The notes under the pieces are model-generated. The model was not told where the DNA came from, made no database searches, and saw only the letters and a list, made by a program, of their open reading frames with translations. Below, in pieces: positions 33,125 to 45,674 of a stretch of DNA of 64,000 nucleotides (positions within the stretch are counted from its first letter, which is position 1; each line of letters starts with the position of its first letter). The translations under genes and the position numbers were made by a program. Origin of the DNA: Hordeum vulgare subsp. vulgare (taxonomy: Eukaryota > Streptophyta > Magnoliopsida > Poales > Poaceae); contig NC_058519.1 in assembly GCF_904849725.1 (NCBI RefSeq), positions 650,989,387 through 651,053,386 of the forward strand. The letters are read 5' to 3'.

Positions 33125-34901
33125 TGCTGGGTAACATAGCATAAATTCAAAAAATTTCCTACGCATATTCAGATCTTCCTATGGAGAGACCAGCAACGAG
33201 AGAGGGGTGAGTACATCTTCATACCTTTGAAGATCGCTAAGCGGAAGCGTTGCTAGAACGCGGTTGATGGAGTCGTACTCGCGGCGATTCAGATCGCAGT
33301 GTGATTCCGATCTAGTGCCGAACAACGGCACCTTCGCGTTCAACACACGTGCAGCCCGGTGACGTCTCCTTCACCTTGATCCAGCAAGGAGGAGGGAGAG
33401 GTTGGGGAAGATCTCCGGCAGCATGACGACGTGGTGTCGATGGATAGACGAGGTCTCCCGGCAGGGCTTCGCCAAGCACCGTGGGAGAGGAGGAAGAAGG
33501 GGGGCAGGGCTGCGCCGAGGGAGAGGGAAAACTATGTGCAAAACAACCCCAAAACCCCCACTATATATAGGAGGAGGGGAGGGGGGGTGCCACCCCTAGG
33601 GTTCCCACCCTAGGTGGTGCGGTAGCCCCCCAGATGGGAGGTGCGGCGGCCAGGGCAGGGGGAGGGGTGGCGCACCCCTAGGTGGGCCTTAGGCCCACCA
33701 GCGCCTTGGGTTTCCCCCCTCTCCACCTCCTGCGCCTTGGGCCTCCTTGTGGGAGGCGCACCAGCCCACTTTGGGCTGGTTGCCCTCCCTCTTTTGGCCC
33801 ATGCTACCTCTTGGAGCTGGTGGCCCCTCCCGGTGGACCCCCGGGACCATTACCGGTGGTCCCGGTGGTCCCGGTACATTACCGGTGACGCCCGAAGCAT
33901 TTTCGGTGTCCAAAACCATCCATCCTATATATCAATCTTTACCTCAGGACCATTCCGGAGCTCCTCGTGACGTCCAGGATCTCATTCAGGACTCCGAACA
34001 ACTTTCGAGAACCTCGTATAACCATTCCCTATAACCCTAGCGTCATCGAACCTTAAGTGTGTAGACCCTACGGGTTCGGGAGACAGGCAGACATGACCGA
34101 GACACCTCTCCGGCCAATAACCATCAGCGGGGTCTGGATACCCATGGTGGCTCCCACTTGCTCCACGATGATCTCATCGGATGAACCACGATGTCAAGGA
34201 TTCAATCAATCCCGTATACAATTCCTTTTGTTTGTCGGTATAGAACTTGCCCGAGATTCGATCATCGGTATACCTGTACCTTGTTCAATCTCGTTACCGA
34301 TAAGTCTCTTTACTCGTTCCGTAGCACGTCATCGTGTGACTAACTTCTTAGTCACATTGAGCTCATGATGATGTTCTACCGAGTGGACCCAGAGATACCT
34401 CTCCGTCACGCGGAGTGACAAATCCCGATATCAATTCGTACCAACCCAACAGACACTTTCAGAGGTACCTGTAGTGCACCTTTATAGTCACCGAGTTACG
34501 TTGTGACGTTTGATACACCCAAAGCACTCCTACGGTATCCGGGAGTTGCACAATCTCACGGTCGAAGGAAAAGACACTTGACATTAGAAAAGCTTTAGCA
34601 TACGAACAATACGATCTAGTGTTATGCTTAGGATTAGGTCTTGTCCATCACATCATTCTCCCAATGATGTGATCCCGTTATCAATGACATCTAATGCCCA
34701 TCATCAGGAAACCATGATCATCTATTGATCAACGAGCTAGCCAACTAGAGGCTTGCTAGGGACACATTGTGATCTATTTATTCACACATGTATTACTGTT
34801 TCCTGTTAATACAATTATAGCATGAACAATAGACGATTATCATGAACAAGGAAATATGATAATAACCATTTTATTATTGCCTCTAGGACATATTTCCAAC
34901 A
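33125..34901 (-). repeat. Right LTR of element C
   Basis: 1777 bp, TGCTGGGTAAC to TTTCCAACA. It carries a hairpin of the form ACCAGCCC...GGGCTGGT near 33760-33781 and a minus-strand TATA region near 33560. Confidence 0.88.
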
Positions 34902-37278
34902 CCTGTTGCACAATCTGATCAGGAGAAAACCACTTTCACCTGCCCCTTCGGTACCTTTGCTTATAGACGTATGCCTTTTGGCTTATGCAATGCACCTGGC
35001 ACCTTTCAAAGATGTATGATGGCTATATTCTCTGACTTTTGTGAAAAGATTGTCGAGGTTTTCATGGATGACTTCTCCGTTTACGGGTCTTCCTTTGATG
35101 ATTGCCTCAGCAACCTTGATCGAGTCTTACAGAGATGCGAAGATACCAACCTCGTCTTGAATTGGGAGAAGTGCCACTTTATGGTTAATGAAGGTATCGT
35201 ATTAGGACACAAAATCTCTGAAAGAGGCATTGAAGTTGATAAGGCTAAGGTTGATGCAATTGAGAAAATGCCTTGCCCCACAGATATCAGAGGTATACGA
35301 AGTTTCCTAGGTCATGCTGGTTTCTATAGAAGGTTCATTAAAGACTTCTCTAAGATTTCTAGGCCTCTTACCAACCTCTTGCAGAAGGATGTTCCTTTTG
35401 TTTTTGATGAGGATTGTGAGGAAGCTTTCGAAATACTTAAGAAGGCTTTGATAACCGCACCTATTGTTCAACCACCTGACTGGAACTTGCCCTTTGAAAT
35501 CATGTGCGATGCTAGTGATTATGCTGTTGGTGTTGTTCTAGGACAAAGAGTTGACAAGAAGTTGAATGTTATTCACTACGCTAGTAAAACTCTAGACATT
35601 GCCCAAAGAAACTATGCCACTACGGAGAAGGAATTTTTAGCAGTCGTGTTTGCATGTGAAAAGTTCAGATCTTATATAGTTGACTCCAAAGTCACTATTC
35701 ACTCTGATCATGCTGCTATTAAGTACCTTATGGAGAAGAAGGACGCTAAGCCTAGGCTGATCAGATGGGTTCTCCTGCTACAGGAATTTGATTTGCACGT
35801 CGTTGACCGAAAGGGTGCTGATAACCCTGTAGAAGATAACTTGTCTAGGCTAGAGAATGTCCTTGATGACCCACCACCTATTGATGACAGCTTTCCTGAT
35901 GAGCAACTGAATGTCATCCGCACTTCACATAGTGCACCGTGGTATGCCGATTATGCAAATTACATCATAGCCAAATACATACCACCCAGTTTCACCTATC
36001 AGCAAAAGAAGAAATTCTTCTTTGATTTGAGACACTACTTTTGGATGATCCTCACCTTTATAAGGAAGGAGTAGATGGTGTTATTAGACATTGTGTGCCT
36101 GAACATGAACAGGGACAGATCTTGCAGAAGTGTCATTCCGAAGCCTACGGAGGACACCACGCTGGAGATAGTACTGCCCATAAGGTATTGCAATCGGGTT
36201 TCTATTGGCCCACTCTCTTCAAGGATGCCCGTAAGTTTGTCTTGTCTTGTGAAGAATGCCAAAGAATAGGGAATATCAGTAAGCGTCAGGAAATGCCTAT
36301 GAACTATTCACTTGTCATTGAACCATTTGATGTCTGGGGCTTTGATTATATGGGACCCTTCCCGAGTTCCAATGGGTACACTCACATCTTAGTTGCTGTG
36401 GATTACGTCACTAAGTGGGTAGAAGCTATCCCCACTAAAAATGCTGATCACCACACCTCTATTAAGATGCTTAAAGAAGTCATTTTCCCAAGATTTGGAG
36501 TCCCTAGATATTTGATGACTGATGGCGGTTCACACTTCATTCATGGTGTTTTCCGCAAGATGCTCGCTAAGTATGATGTCAACCATAGAGTTGCATCTCT
36601 TTATCATGCTCAGTCTAGTGGTCAAGTGGAGTTGAGTAATAGGGAGATCAAATTGATCCTACAAAAGACTGTCAATAGATCTCGAAAGAATTGGTCTAGC
36701 AAACTTGACGATGAACTATGGGCTTATAGGACTACTTATAAGAATCCCATGGGCATGTCACCGTATAAAATGGTTTACGGTAAGGCATGTCATTTACCTC
36801 TTGAGCTGGAACACAAAGCTTATTGGGCAATCAAAGAGCTCAACTTTGATTTCAAACTTGCCGGTGAGAAGCGGTTGTTTGATATCAGCTCGTTAGATGA
36901 ATGGAGGGCCAAGGCATACGAAAATGCCAAGTTGTTCAAGGAAAAGGTTAAGAGATGGCACAACAAACGAATACAGAAACGAGAGTTCAATGTAGGTGAT
37001 TATGTCCTGCTATACAATTCTCGTTTAAGTGTTATTGAGGAAGTATATCGTTCCGGTGCCATCAAAATCAATAACACGGAAGGAAATATTCCTAGAGTGG
37101 TAAATGGGCAAAGTATCAAGCATTACATCTGTGGTACTCCATAAATGTTGAGACCAATATCATCGATGTCATAACTCCAGAGGAGTATATAAGGGATGTT
37201 TATCAGCCTGTTTCAGACCCTGAAAACGAAGAGGTATCTGTTTCGGTAAGAAATTGGACTCCGATGCTTTTCCAATAG
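34902..37278 (+). pseudogene. RT, RNase H and integrase of element A, third piece
   Basis: Resumes with [20 protein letters not shown], then [14 protein letters not shown] and the catalytic FMDDFSVYG. RNase H follows ([31 protein letters not shown]). A one-base deletion near 36044 breaks the frame between RNase H and integrase. The integrase keeps its zinc region (GHHAGD...H, CEECQ) and catalytic Asp (FDYMGPF), Asp (LMTDGGSHF) and Glu (GQVELSNRE). About 45 bp appear missing near 37024, removing the GPY/F module after LLYNSRL. A further one-base shift near 37137 puts the tail (ITPEEYIRDVYQPV) in another frame, ending TAG 37276-37278. Not functional. Confidence 0.88.
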
Positions 37279-37557
37279 GAAATTTCCTCCATTTTGGAAT
37301 TTTTGGAAAATTAGAAAAATAAAAAGCAGTCTGGAGAGCGCACGAGGCGGCCACAAGCTTGGCCACCGCCACCCCCTGGTGGCGGAGAGAGGGCTTGTGG
37401 GCACCTCGTGTGCCTCCCGGACTCCGTTTTCTTGCGGAGCACTCCTTCTGGTCCAGAAAAAATCAATATATACTCGCCCGAAGGTTTTGATCTCCGTATC
37501 GCACAGTTTTCCTGTGTTTTTGTTTCGAGCCTGTTTCTGTGGCAGATCTAGATCATC
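37279..37557 (+). promoter_or_regulatory. LTR-like segment between pol and downstream ORF, possible internal promoter
   Basis: Has a hairpin with arms 37350-37373 and 37378-37401 sharing CCACAAGC and CCGCCACC with the hairpin of the element's own LTR. It is followed by TCCAGAAAAAATCAA (also in the LTR at 12809) and TATA-like ATATATAC near 37467. ATG of the next ORF is 90 bp on. A promoter or leader function is inference. Confidence 0.45.
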
Positions 37558-38076
37558 ATGACTTCCCTAAACACTCCTAAGGACAAGATCTTCAAGAAGG
37601 TCATCAATCCCTACCTCACGGAAGTGCTGAAACACCCTCAATCTATCAAGATGAACGAGGGGATGTTGCACATCCGTGATGTTGAGGGGCCTAAGAAGAC
37701 CGGAAGCATGGAGACGAGGCTCAAAGCAATGGAGCAACAAGTCTTCAAGTGCCAAGGGATGGTGGAGCGTGGACTCAACGCCAACCACATGATGATCACG
37801 GTTTTCACTAGCAATCACAAGATGGATGCCATTGACATTGGGAAACACCTCTCGAGGCTCTATGACAGGGTTGATCAACTTCACGGCCAGATCTATGACA
37901 TGCAGAACCAAAACTGTGAGTATGAGTACAGATTTAAATCAATAAGGTTGGCTGCAGATTTGAGGATTCCGGCGACTCGTTCATCCTGCCATGATGGAGC
38001 ACCTATGCCTTGGAAGACGGAGGATCAGACTACTCCAACAACTTCACCACCATCACCACCAAAGGAAGACAACTAA
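37558..38076 (+). CDS. Downstream ORF of element A (ORF3), 172 aa, unknown function
   Basis: Open from ATG 37558 to TAA 38074-38076 with no break, unlike the pol upstream. The product starts MTSLNTPKDKIFKKVINPYL. It has a central helical region with hydrophobic spacing (METRLKAMEQQVFKCQGMVE, then IGKHLSRLYDRVDQLHGQIY) that could form a coiled coil, and a Thr/Pro/Ser-rich C-terminus ending PPKEDN. No transmembrane segment or signal peptide is seen, so it does not look like an envelope protein, although it sits where Athila-type elements often carry an extra ORF. No homologue is recognised. The LTR-like upstream segment suggests separate expression. Confidence 0.55.
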   Translation: MTSLNTPKDKIFKKVINPYLTEVLKHPQSIKMNEGMLHIRDVEGPKKTGSMETRLKAMEQQVFKCQGMVERGLNANHMMITVFTSNHKMDAIDIGKHLSRLYDRVDQLHGQIYDMQNQNCEYEYRFKSIRLAADLRIPATRSSCHDGAPMPWKTEDQTTPTTSPPSPPKEDN

Positions 38077-39600
38077 GCATTGGTATGGGCAATCCCCTTG
38101 GCTTCTGTCAAGCTTGGGGGAGTTGCCCTGGTATCGTATCACCTTTATATCTTTTTCTTTTACCTTTGTTTTAGTTCTTTCCTTTTCAGATTTTATTTCT
38201 TCTCTTAGAGGAATAAGTCTTTAGTGTTTAGTTTGAGTCTTTTGCTTTTGTCTCTCTCCCGTTGTATTCGAGCTTGCGAGCTATATAATAAAGAGTATCT
38301 TGGTCAAGGGCTTTGCTTTGTGCCATGATCAAAAGTATGAAAAGAACGATAGCATGAAAGATCATGAGACGATCTTATGGAAAGTAATAACTTCACATAT
38401 GACACGTATGATGATTGGAACTTGTTGAGAATAAATCAACATAGACCTCAGTCATTGTTGCAATTAATAAGAAGTAATAAGGAAAGAGAGGTTCACATAT
38501 AAATATATCATCTTAGACACTTTTTACAATTGTGAGCACTCACCAAACTATTACATGCTTAGGAGTAGATGTTGGACAAGGAAGACAACATAATGAATTG
38601 TGTTTGCTTGGTTCCAAACAATGTTATATGATTAGAGATCCCTTAGCATGTGACGATTGCTTCCACCTCATATTAGCCAAAACTCCCGCACCAAGTAGAG
38701 ATACTACTTGTGCATCCATAAACCTCCAACCCAGTTTTGCCATGAGAGTCCACCATACCTACCTATGGATTGAATAAGATCCTTCAAGTAAGTTGTCATC
38801 GGTGCAAGCAATAAAAATTGCTCTCTAATATGTATGATCTATTAGTGTGTGGAAAATAAGCTTTGTACGAACCTTTGATGAGGAATACATAAAAGCGACA
38901 GACTGCATAATAAATTTCTTTATCACAGGAGGCAATATAAAGTGACGTTCCTCCGCACTAAGAGGACACACATTCAAACCTCAAAAGTGCATGACAACCT
39001 CTGCTTCCCTCTGCGAAGGGCCTATCTTGTACTTTTACTTTTTGCCCTTGTAAGAGTCATGGTGATCTTCACCAATTCCCTATTTTTGGCTTTGTCTTGG
39101 CTACCGTCACATGATTGGGAAAGATCTATATTCATATATCAACTTGGAGTTGAGTACTTATGCTTTATTATTGTTGACTTTACCCTTGAGGTAAATCGTT
39201 GGGAGGCAAAACTATAAGCCCCTATCTTTCTATGTGTCCAGCTGAAACTTTGACACCATGAGTACCTCGTGAGTTGTAACAATTGTGGAAAACAAAAGAG
39301 ATGATTGAGTATGTGGATTTGCCTTACAAGCTCTTACTTGACTCTTTCTGATGTTGTGATAAATTGCAATTGCTTCAATGACTTTGGACTGTTGTTGGTT
39401 ACTTCTCGGTAAGGTTTTTTCTTCATGCTTTGCTTTGTGAAGGAATTGTTACTTTCCCATAAGAATTTTTATGATTTATTGCTGTTCTATGTGTGATCAT
39501 GATGCCCTCATGTACGTATTATGTTTTATCGACACCATCGTCCCTCAACATGTGGACATGTTTATGGAACTTGGTTTTCGCTTGAGGACAAGCGAGGTCT
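38077..39600 (+). other. 3' non-coding interior of element A
   Basis: No gene seen. The region is conserved in element D in reverse: for example the block around 38930-39050 matches 63230-63350. This confirms that it is element interior. Confidence 0.75.
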
Positions 39601-39614
39601 AAGCTTGGGGGAGT
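39601..39614 (+). other. Polypurine tract of element A
   Basis: AAGCTTGGGGGAGT directly before the 3' LTR start TGATACG at 39615. The mirror image is at 59653 and 62666 in the minus-strand elements. Confidence 0.75.
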
Positions 39615-40759
39615 TGATACGTCCATTTTGCATCATGCTTTCATGTTGATATTCATTGCTTTATGGGCTGTTATATTACTTTGTGGTACCATATTTATGC
39701 CTTTTCTCTCTTATTTTGCAATGTTTATTTGAAGAGGGAGAATTCCGACAGCTGGAATTCTGGACTGGAAAAGGAGAAATACTTAGTCCACTATTCTGCA
39801 CATCTCCAAATGCCCTGAAAAGTTACGTGGAATTTTTTGGGATTATATAAAAAATACTGGGCGAAAGAAGTACCAGAGGGGGGCTACCAGGGCGCCACAA
39901 GCCCTGCCACCGCCACCTCCCCTGGTGGCGGAGGGCAAGCTTGTGGGCTCCCTGACGGCCCACTGGCCCCCTCTTTTGCTATATGAAGGGTTTCGTTCCA
40001 GAAAAAATCAACCGGGAGCTTTTTCGTGGTTTCGCCGCCGCCACGAGGCGGAACTTGAGCAGATCCAATCTAGAGCTCCGGCACGACGATCCTGCCGGGG
40101 AAACTTCCCTCCCGGAGGGGGAAATCGTCGCCATCGTCATCACCAACACTCCTCTCGTTGGAGGGGAGGCATCTTCATCAACATCTTCATCAACACCATC
40201 TCCTCTCCAATCCCTAGTTCATCTCTTGTAACCAATCTTCATCTCGCGACTCCGATTGGTACTTGTAAGGTTACTAGTAGTGTTGATTACTCTTTGTAGT
40301 TGATGCTAGTTGGATTACTTGGTGGAAGAGTTTATGTTCAGATCCTTGATGCTATTCATTACACCTCTGATCATGATTATGATTATGCTTTGTGAGTAGT
40401 TACTTTTGTTCCTGAGGACATGGGATAAGTCATGCTGATAATAGTCATGTCAATTTGATATTCGTTTGGTATTTTGATATGCTATATGTTGTCTTTTCCT
40501 CTAGTGGTGTTATGCGAATGTCGACTACATAACACTTCACCATATTTGGGCCTATAGGAAGGCATTGGGGAGTAGTAAGTAGATGATGGGTTGCTGGAGT
40601 GACAGAACCTTAAACCCCAGTCTATGCGTTGCTTCGTAAGGGGCTGATTTGGATCCACTAGTTTAATGCAATGGTTAGACGTTGTCTTAATTCTTCTTTC
40701 GTAGTTGCGGATGCTTGCGTGAGGGGTTAATCATAAGTGGGATGCTTGTCCAAGTAAGG

Positions 40760-43700
40760 TGTCACGCCCAAGAAGCGACCCTATCCTCAATTTGGCACGA
40801 GGGCCTCGTCAGGGATAGAAGCGCATCTCGTCGTGTCGCAAGAATGGATATCATTACAAGTACATGTACTGAAAAGAAGAGATATATAATAGAATTGGCT
40901 TACACTCGCCACAAGCTACATCAGAGTCACATCAGTACATTACATAATCATCAAGAGTAAGAGCAGGGTCCGTCTACGGACGAAAACAAACGACAAAAGA
41001 AGAACGACGTCCATCCTTGCTATCCCAGGATGCCGGCCTGGAACCCATCCTAGATCGATGAAGAAGAAGAAGAAGCAACTCCAAATGAACAATCAACGCG
41101 CTCGCGTCAAGTAACCTTTACCTGTACCTGCAACTGGTGTTGTAGTAATCTGTGAGCCACAGGGGACTCAGCAATCTCATTTCCAAAGGTATCAAGACTA
41201 GCAAAGCTTAATGGGTGAGGCAAGGTTAAGTGGTGAGGTTGCAGCAGCGGCTAAGCATATATTTGGTGGCTAAACTTACGAGTACAAGAAAACAAAGAGG
41301 GGGAAGATCTACGCATAGCGGACGTGAACTACAGTTGATCAAATGAATGATCCTGAACACCTACCTACGTCAGACATAACCCCACCGTGTCCTCGATCGG
41401 AGAAGGAACTCACGAAAGAGACAGTCACGGTTACGCACACAGTTGGCATATTTTAATTAAGTTAACTTCAAGTTATCTAGAACCAGTGTTAAACAAAGCT
41501 TTCACGTTGCCACATAACCGCGGGCACGGCTTTCCGAAAAGATTTAACCCTGCAGGGGTGCTCCAGCTAGTCCATCACAAATTACCACAAGCCGCATAGA
41601 AATCCTCAATCATGAAGCTCACGATCTCGTGGGATTCCCTAGTGGAAAACCTCAACTCTGAGATTACCCAAAGCATCACCGGAATCCCGATGCACAAGAT
41701 ATCTCGTCAAAGGTAAAACTAATCCAGCAAGGCTGCCCGACGTGTCGACGATCCCTATAGGAGCCGCGTATCCCGTTCTCAGGACACGGCAGATGGGTCA
41801 CACTAGGAGAACCAAACCACAGGTTGCCCCGCGGTGGCCCCATAGTCTGCCAATTTGGAGCAACACTCATGAGGAGCACTGGCCCGGGGGTTGATTAAAT
41901 TATCCTCGGGGTCCGGAAAGTCCCTATGCAATTTTATTAGGTGTTTAGGCAAATGTAGTACCAAAGTTGGGCCTTGCCAGACCGGTCTTAATCTAAAACT
42001 AATTATCAAGGGGGTCCCCATAACAACCCCGATCGTGTTAGGAGCGCTCAATTATGGAACATAACACCGGTAGCCGAAACTAAGGGGGCAAAGGTGGAAC
42101 AAAACACCAGGCTAGAAAGGCCGAGCCTTCCACCTTTTACCAAGTATATAGTTGCATTAAATTAAATATCATTTAAATATGGTGATATAACAAGGAACCC
42201 ATGTCTTCACATGGAAGTAACTGCACCTGCAACTAGCAACGCTAAGACAGGGTTAAGCAAGCAGTAACATAGCCAATCAGTGGTTTGCTAGGTTGAACAG
42301 GTTGAGGGTTTCATGGCATTGTTGATAGGCTGACATTTAACATGTGGTAGGCAACGAGACATAACGACAGAAACGATAAAACTAGCATGGCAATGATAGT
42401 AATGGTATCTGGGGAAATGGTCATCTTGCCTGAGATCCCGCTTGGAAAAAGAATGCCTCCGTGAAGCAGACAAACCGACGTAGTCGAACGGGTCCTCACA
42501 ATCCGGCACGCTGCGGAACTCTAACGAGACGAAGCAAACCGGAAACACAAATCAACCCACGGAATTCACCACACGATGCACAACACATCTGATGCATGAG
42601 CAGCTGAAAACATGCAAGACACGGCATGATAATTCACACAATCAAACACTACACATTAAGTGAAGTTCAATATGCAACGAGTTGCATATTGACGAAACTC
42701 CACGTTAATTATTTAGTTCTATCCCGGTTAGATACACATCAATATTAAATGTGGTTAAACGAGGCAAGAGGTGAAGTGCAATTTAAACTACCTATCTAGG
42801 CATTTTAAATGACGTCGGAAATGACATATAGCACCTCCGAAATGACCTCACATGTTAAGTTATGATTCTGTCCAGATCTGAACTAACACATTTAATTAGT
42901 TGTTAAACAGCAAAAAAAATAGGTTCACGTGATTCTACGCGTCATTTCAAGAAATCTACACATAAAGAACATTTCCAACGGAGCTACGGATCAAAAGATA
43001 CGGACACCGCAAGATATGATGGCATGAATGCAATATGTGTGTAACGACGGTCACGAGCACTTCAAAACATACAACCACAAGGGAAAATGAAACTACACGA
43101 GATTCTAAGAAAATTTCATGTAGGACACGATCAAATCGGAGCTACGGTTCAACAACTACGAGCCAAACAAGAAATCACTACAATCTGCCAAAATCAGCCA
43201 CATAGCATCTTCTACACCTCACAACTACGAACTATTCAACTCAAATATAATCAACCGAGGCATGACACGAAAGAGGGTGAGAAGCACTACAACATACAAC
43301 CAACAACAACTAGCATGGCAGCAAGGAACACTAGGAAAAGAAGACACAACATAGCATCCCACACACTATTTCAGGCTTAGTGAAAATTACACCTCATGAG
43401 AGTGCAGTTTTCGATCGGAAGCAATATTGACAGCAGCAAAATCATAAGCTACATGACTCCAAATGGCATGAAAATTCACAGCATGCTAGAGAATCACAAG
43501 GGTTACAACTAACTCCATTGCACCAACCTCAAAAGAGCTACAGATCACAAGATAGAAGCAAGACAAGACAACAACAAAATATACCAGATTCCAGACTTAG
43601 AAATATTTCAGCACCTCCAAATCAGCACTATTTCTAGCAACTTGAGGGCGATCAAACCACACCTAAACATGATTTTCTATTACAACCAAAAATACCAGGG

Positions 43701-45636
43701 GCTAAACAAAACATCCAAGATCAACTCTCTAGTTGACAACTCCGTCAAACAAAGCACGGAATAAATCCTACGAAATAAACAAAAGGGCATCACGGCAAAA
43801 TATCGCGCGAACTAACTTACTCAAAAGCTAAAACTAATTGCACAGAAAAATCCATTAAAATATGTGGGGTTGCACAACAAAATAATGCCACACGAAAATG
43901 CGAGAAAAATAACCTAGACACGGAAAAATAAACTAGCGCAAATCCCTACACGCAAAAATACCAATGACCGCTCTAAAATACATGGAAAATAGGTTCCTAA
44001 AACATGGCCATTTTATCTAAGGCATTCGGGCAAACCGGACACGCGCGAAAAATAAACTACGGACAAAACATATTAGGACAACACGTGTTTCTATGCATAC
44101 GACATGCCAAACGACGTCAAACAATTATGCAAGTTGGAAAAACGGATCCTACGCGAGAAACTACATGAAAACCATATCTAAATCACCACGATCTGACATA
44201 CGGATTAAAAGTTACGGGCGAAACAATAATCGTCTATTTCCTGGAATTTTAAATTATTCCAAAAATCCCTAAAAGAAAATAAGCTACCGTGCCTATTCTA
44301 TTCTCATGGGCTACACAAGGGGTGCAAGTTAACTATCCTGCGCCTAAGGCATGGAATAGAGGGGCTGGGTGGATCTCACCAGAGGGCCAACGGGCCGGCT
44401 TGGTGGGGCGCTGGTGGAGTGGGCCTCGACCTGTGTATGGCGCGATGGCTGCAGGAGGTGGCCGGCCCAGGCGGGAGGAGGCCGGCCCAGGTGGGGTGGA
44501 GGCCCATGCGGGCGCTCGGGACGAGCCGTCCCCGTCCTCCCGCACGGGACCAAGCTCCCTGTCGACTCCCGGCGGCGGCTCCTGGCGGGGAGGCACGGGG
44601 AAGACGCGAGCTCCTGCGGCGGGAATAGATCCGGCCACCGGGGCTCCGTTCCCGGTGGTGGCGGACCGAGGCGGCACAGGGGCAAGCAGATCGGCAGCGG
44701 GGGATAACCGGCGAGCTCCTGGCGCGGGCAGTGGCCATGGCGGCGGCGGAGAGGCAAGGCGGCGGGGTCTTGCGGCGCGGAGGCAGGGCACAGAATGGTG
44801 GCGAGGCCCCGGCGATGTGGCGGCCGGCGGCATGGGGCGCAGGCGGCGGCGTGAGGCTGCTGCTCGGGAGCAGGGAGGAGGCAGCCTCGGGCGCCTCGGC
44901 AAGGCGGCGGCGCGATGGTTCCGGTCCCGGCGGGCCAGCCGTGGGCCTGGGGGGCCCTGTCGGTGGGGAGGAGAGAGGCAGGACACTGGGGTGGCGGCTG
45001 GTTCGGTTGGTGGGCATGGAAAACGATGAAGTGGCTAGGGTTTCCTTAAGGGGCAATTTAGGGGTGTCTAAATAGGGAAGAGAGGCTAGGTTAGAGGGTA
45101 TCTGGGGGTTTTTCCACCCTCCAATCGCGACCGTGCGGTCCGATCGGAGAGGCGGGCTAGGGTTAGCTGTGTAGAGTGGCGTTGGCTAAGATGAGAGGGA
45201 AGTGGTGCGGCGCGGCAACGATTTATAAAACACCGACAAACGTCCGACGGGAGACCGAATACGGTGCCGCCACGGTCGACCGTTCGGGTACCAGACGGAC
45301 TCCGATCGCGACGAAATTCGACAGACGGCCTGGCTATATTAAAATAGGACCGCACGTCAAATCTCAATCCGATCAGAGAAAGTTTAACGCACACTTTTAA
45401 AACAGGGTTTCGACGGTGCCGCTGGCGCGCGCGAGTGCGGTCGGACTCAGAACGGACAACGTCGAGGACCTGCAACTAACAACGGATGCAAGTTTTGAAA
45501 ACGGGCGGCAACAGGATGACGATGCAATGCTGATTGTGCGCATGATGCGATGATGATGCGACAAAAGAAAAAACACACACGGCGAAAACGGAAAGAAAAG
45601 GGGAATCTTCTGGAACGTCGGTCTCGGGCTGTCACA
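40760..45636 (-). repeat. 3' LTR of Sukkula
   Basis: TGTCACGCCC to GGGCTGTCACA on the plus strand, 4877 bp. Relative to the 5' LTR it has small indels near 43850 and 44210. Long GC-rich open frames at 44290-45060 exist on both strands and are not counted as genes. Confidence 0.9.
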
Positions 45637-45655
45637 ACTCTCCTACACTACAAGA

Positions 45656-45674
45656 GGATCTCGCCCCGAGATCC
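45656..45674. repeat. Perfect hairpin beside the Sukkula polypurine tract
   Basis: GGATCTCG, CCC, CGAGATCC: an 8-bp perfect stem and 3-base loop, 20 bp inside the 3' LTR boundary. Confidence 0.75.

Larger units (their letters stand above)
20901..34901 (-). mobile_element. Element C: Angela/BARE-group copia, minus strand, rearranged
   Basis: Outer ends TGCTGGGTAAC (20901) and TTTCCAACA (34901) with duplications CCTGT at 20896-20900 and 34902-34906. Left (3') LTR 20901-27500 carries a Sukkula solo LTR. Degenerate gag-pol lies at 27533-31498 on the minus strand. The 5' leader stops at about 32197, where a 927-bp duplicated piece of the host gypsy pol replaces the expected primer site and direct LTR junction. 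The right LTR is 33125-34901. The T-to-C change near the outer terminus (TGCTGG for TGTTGG) is shared by both LTRs. Confidence 0.85.

Noticed and set aside
20901..34901. Possibility that the Angela-group element is autonomous
   Set aside because: gag stop, pol stop, several frameshifts, loss of an integrase zinc Cys and loss of the primer-site region.
44289..45056. Long frames on both strands (up to 246 codons)
   Set aside because: Same GC-rich Sukkula LTR segment. Overlapping frames on both strands show a composition effect.
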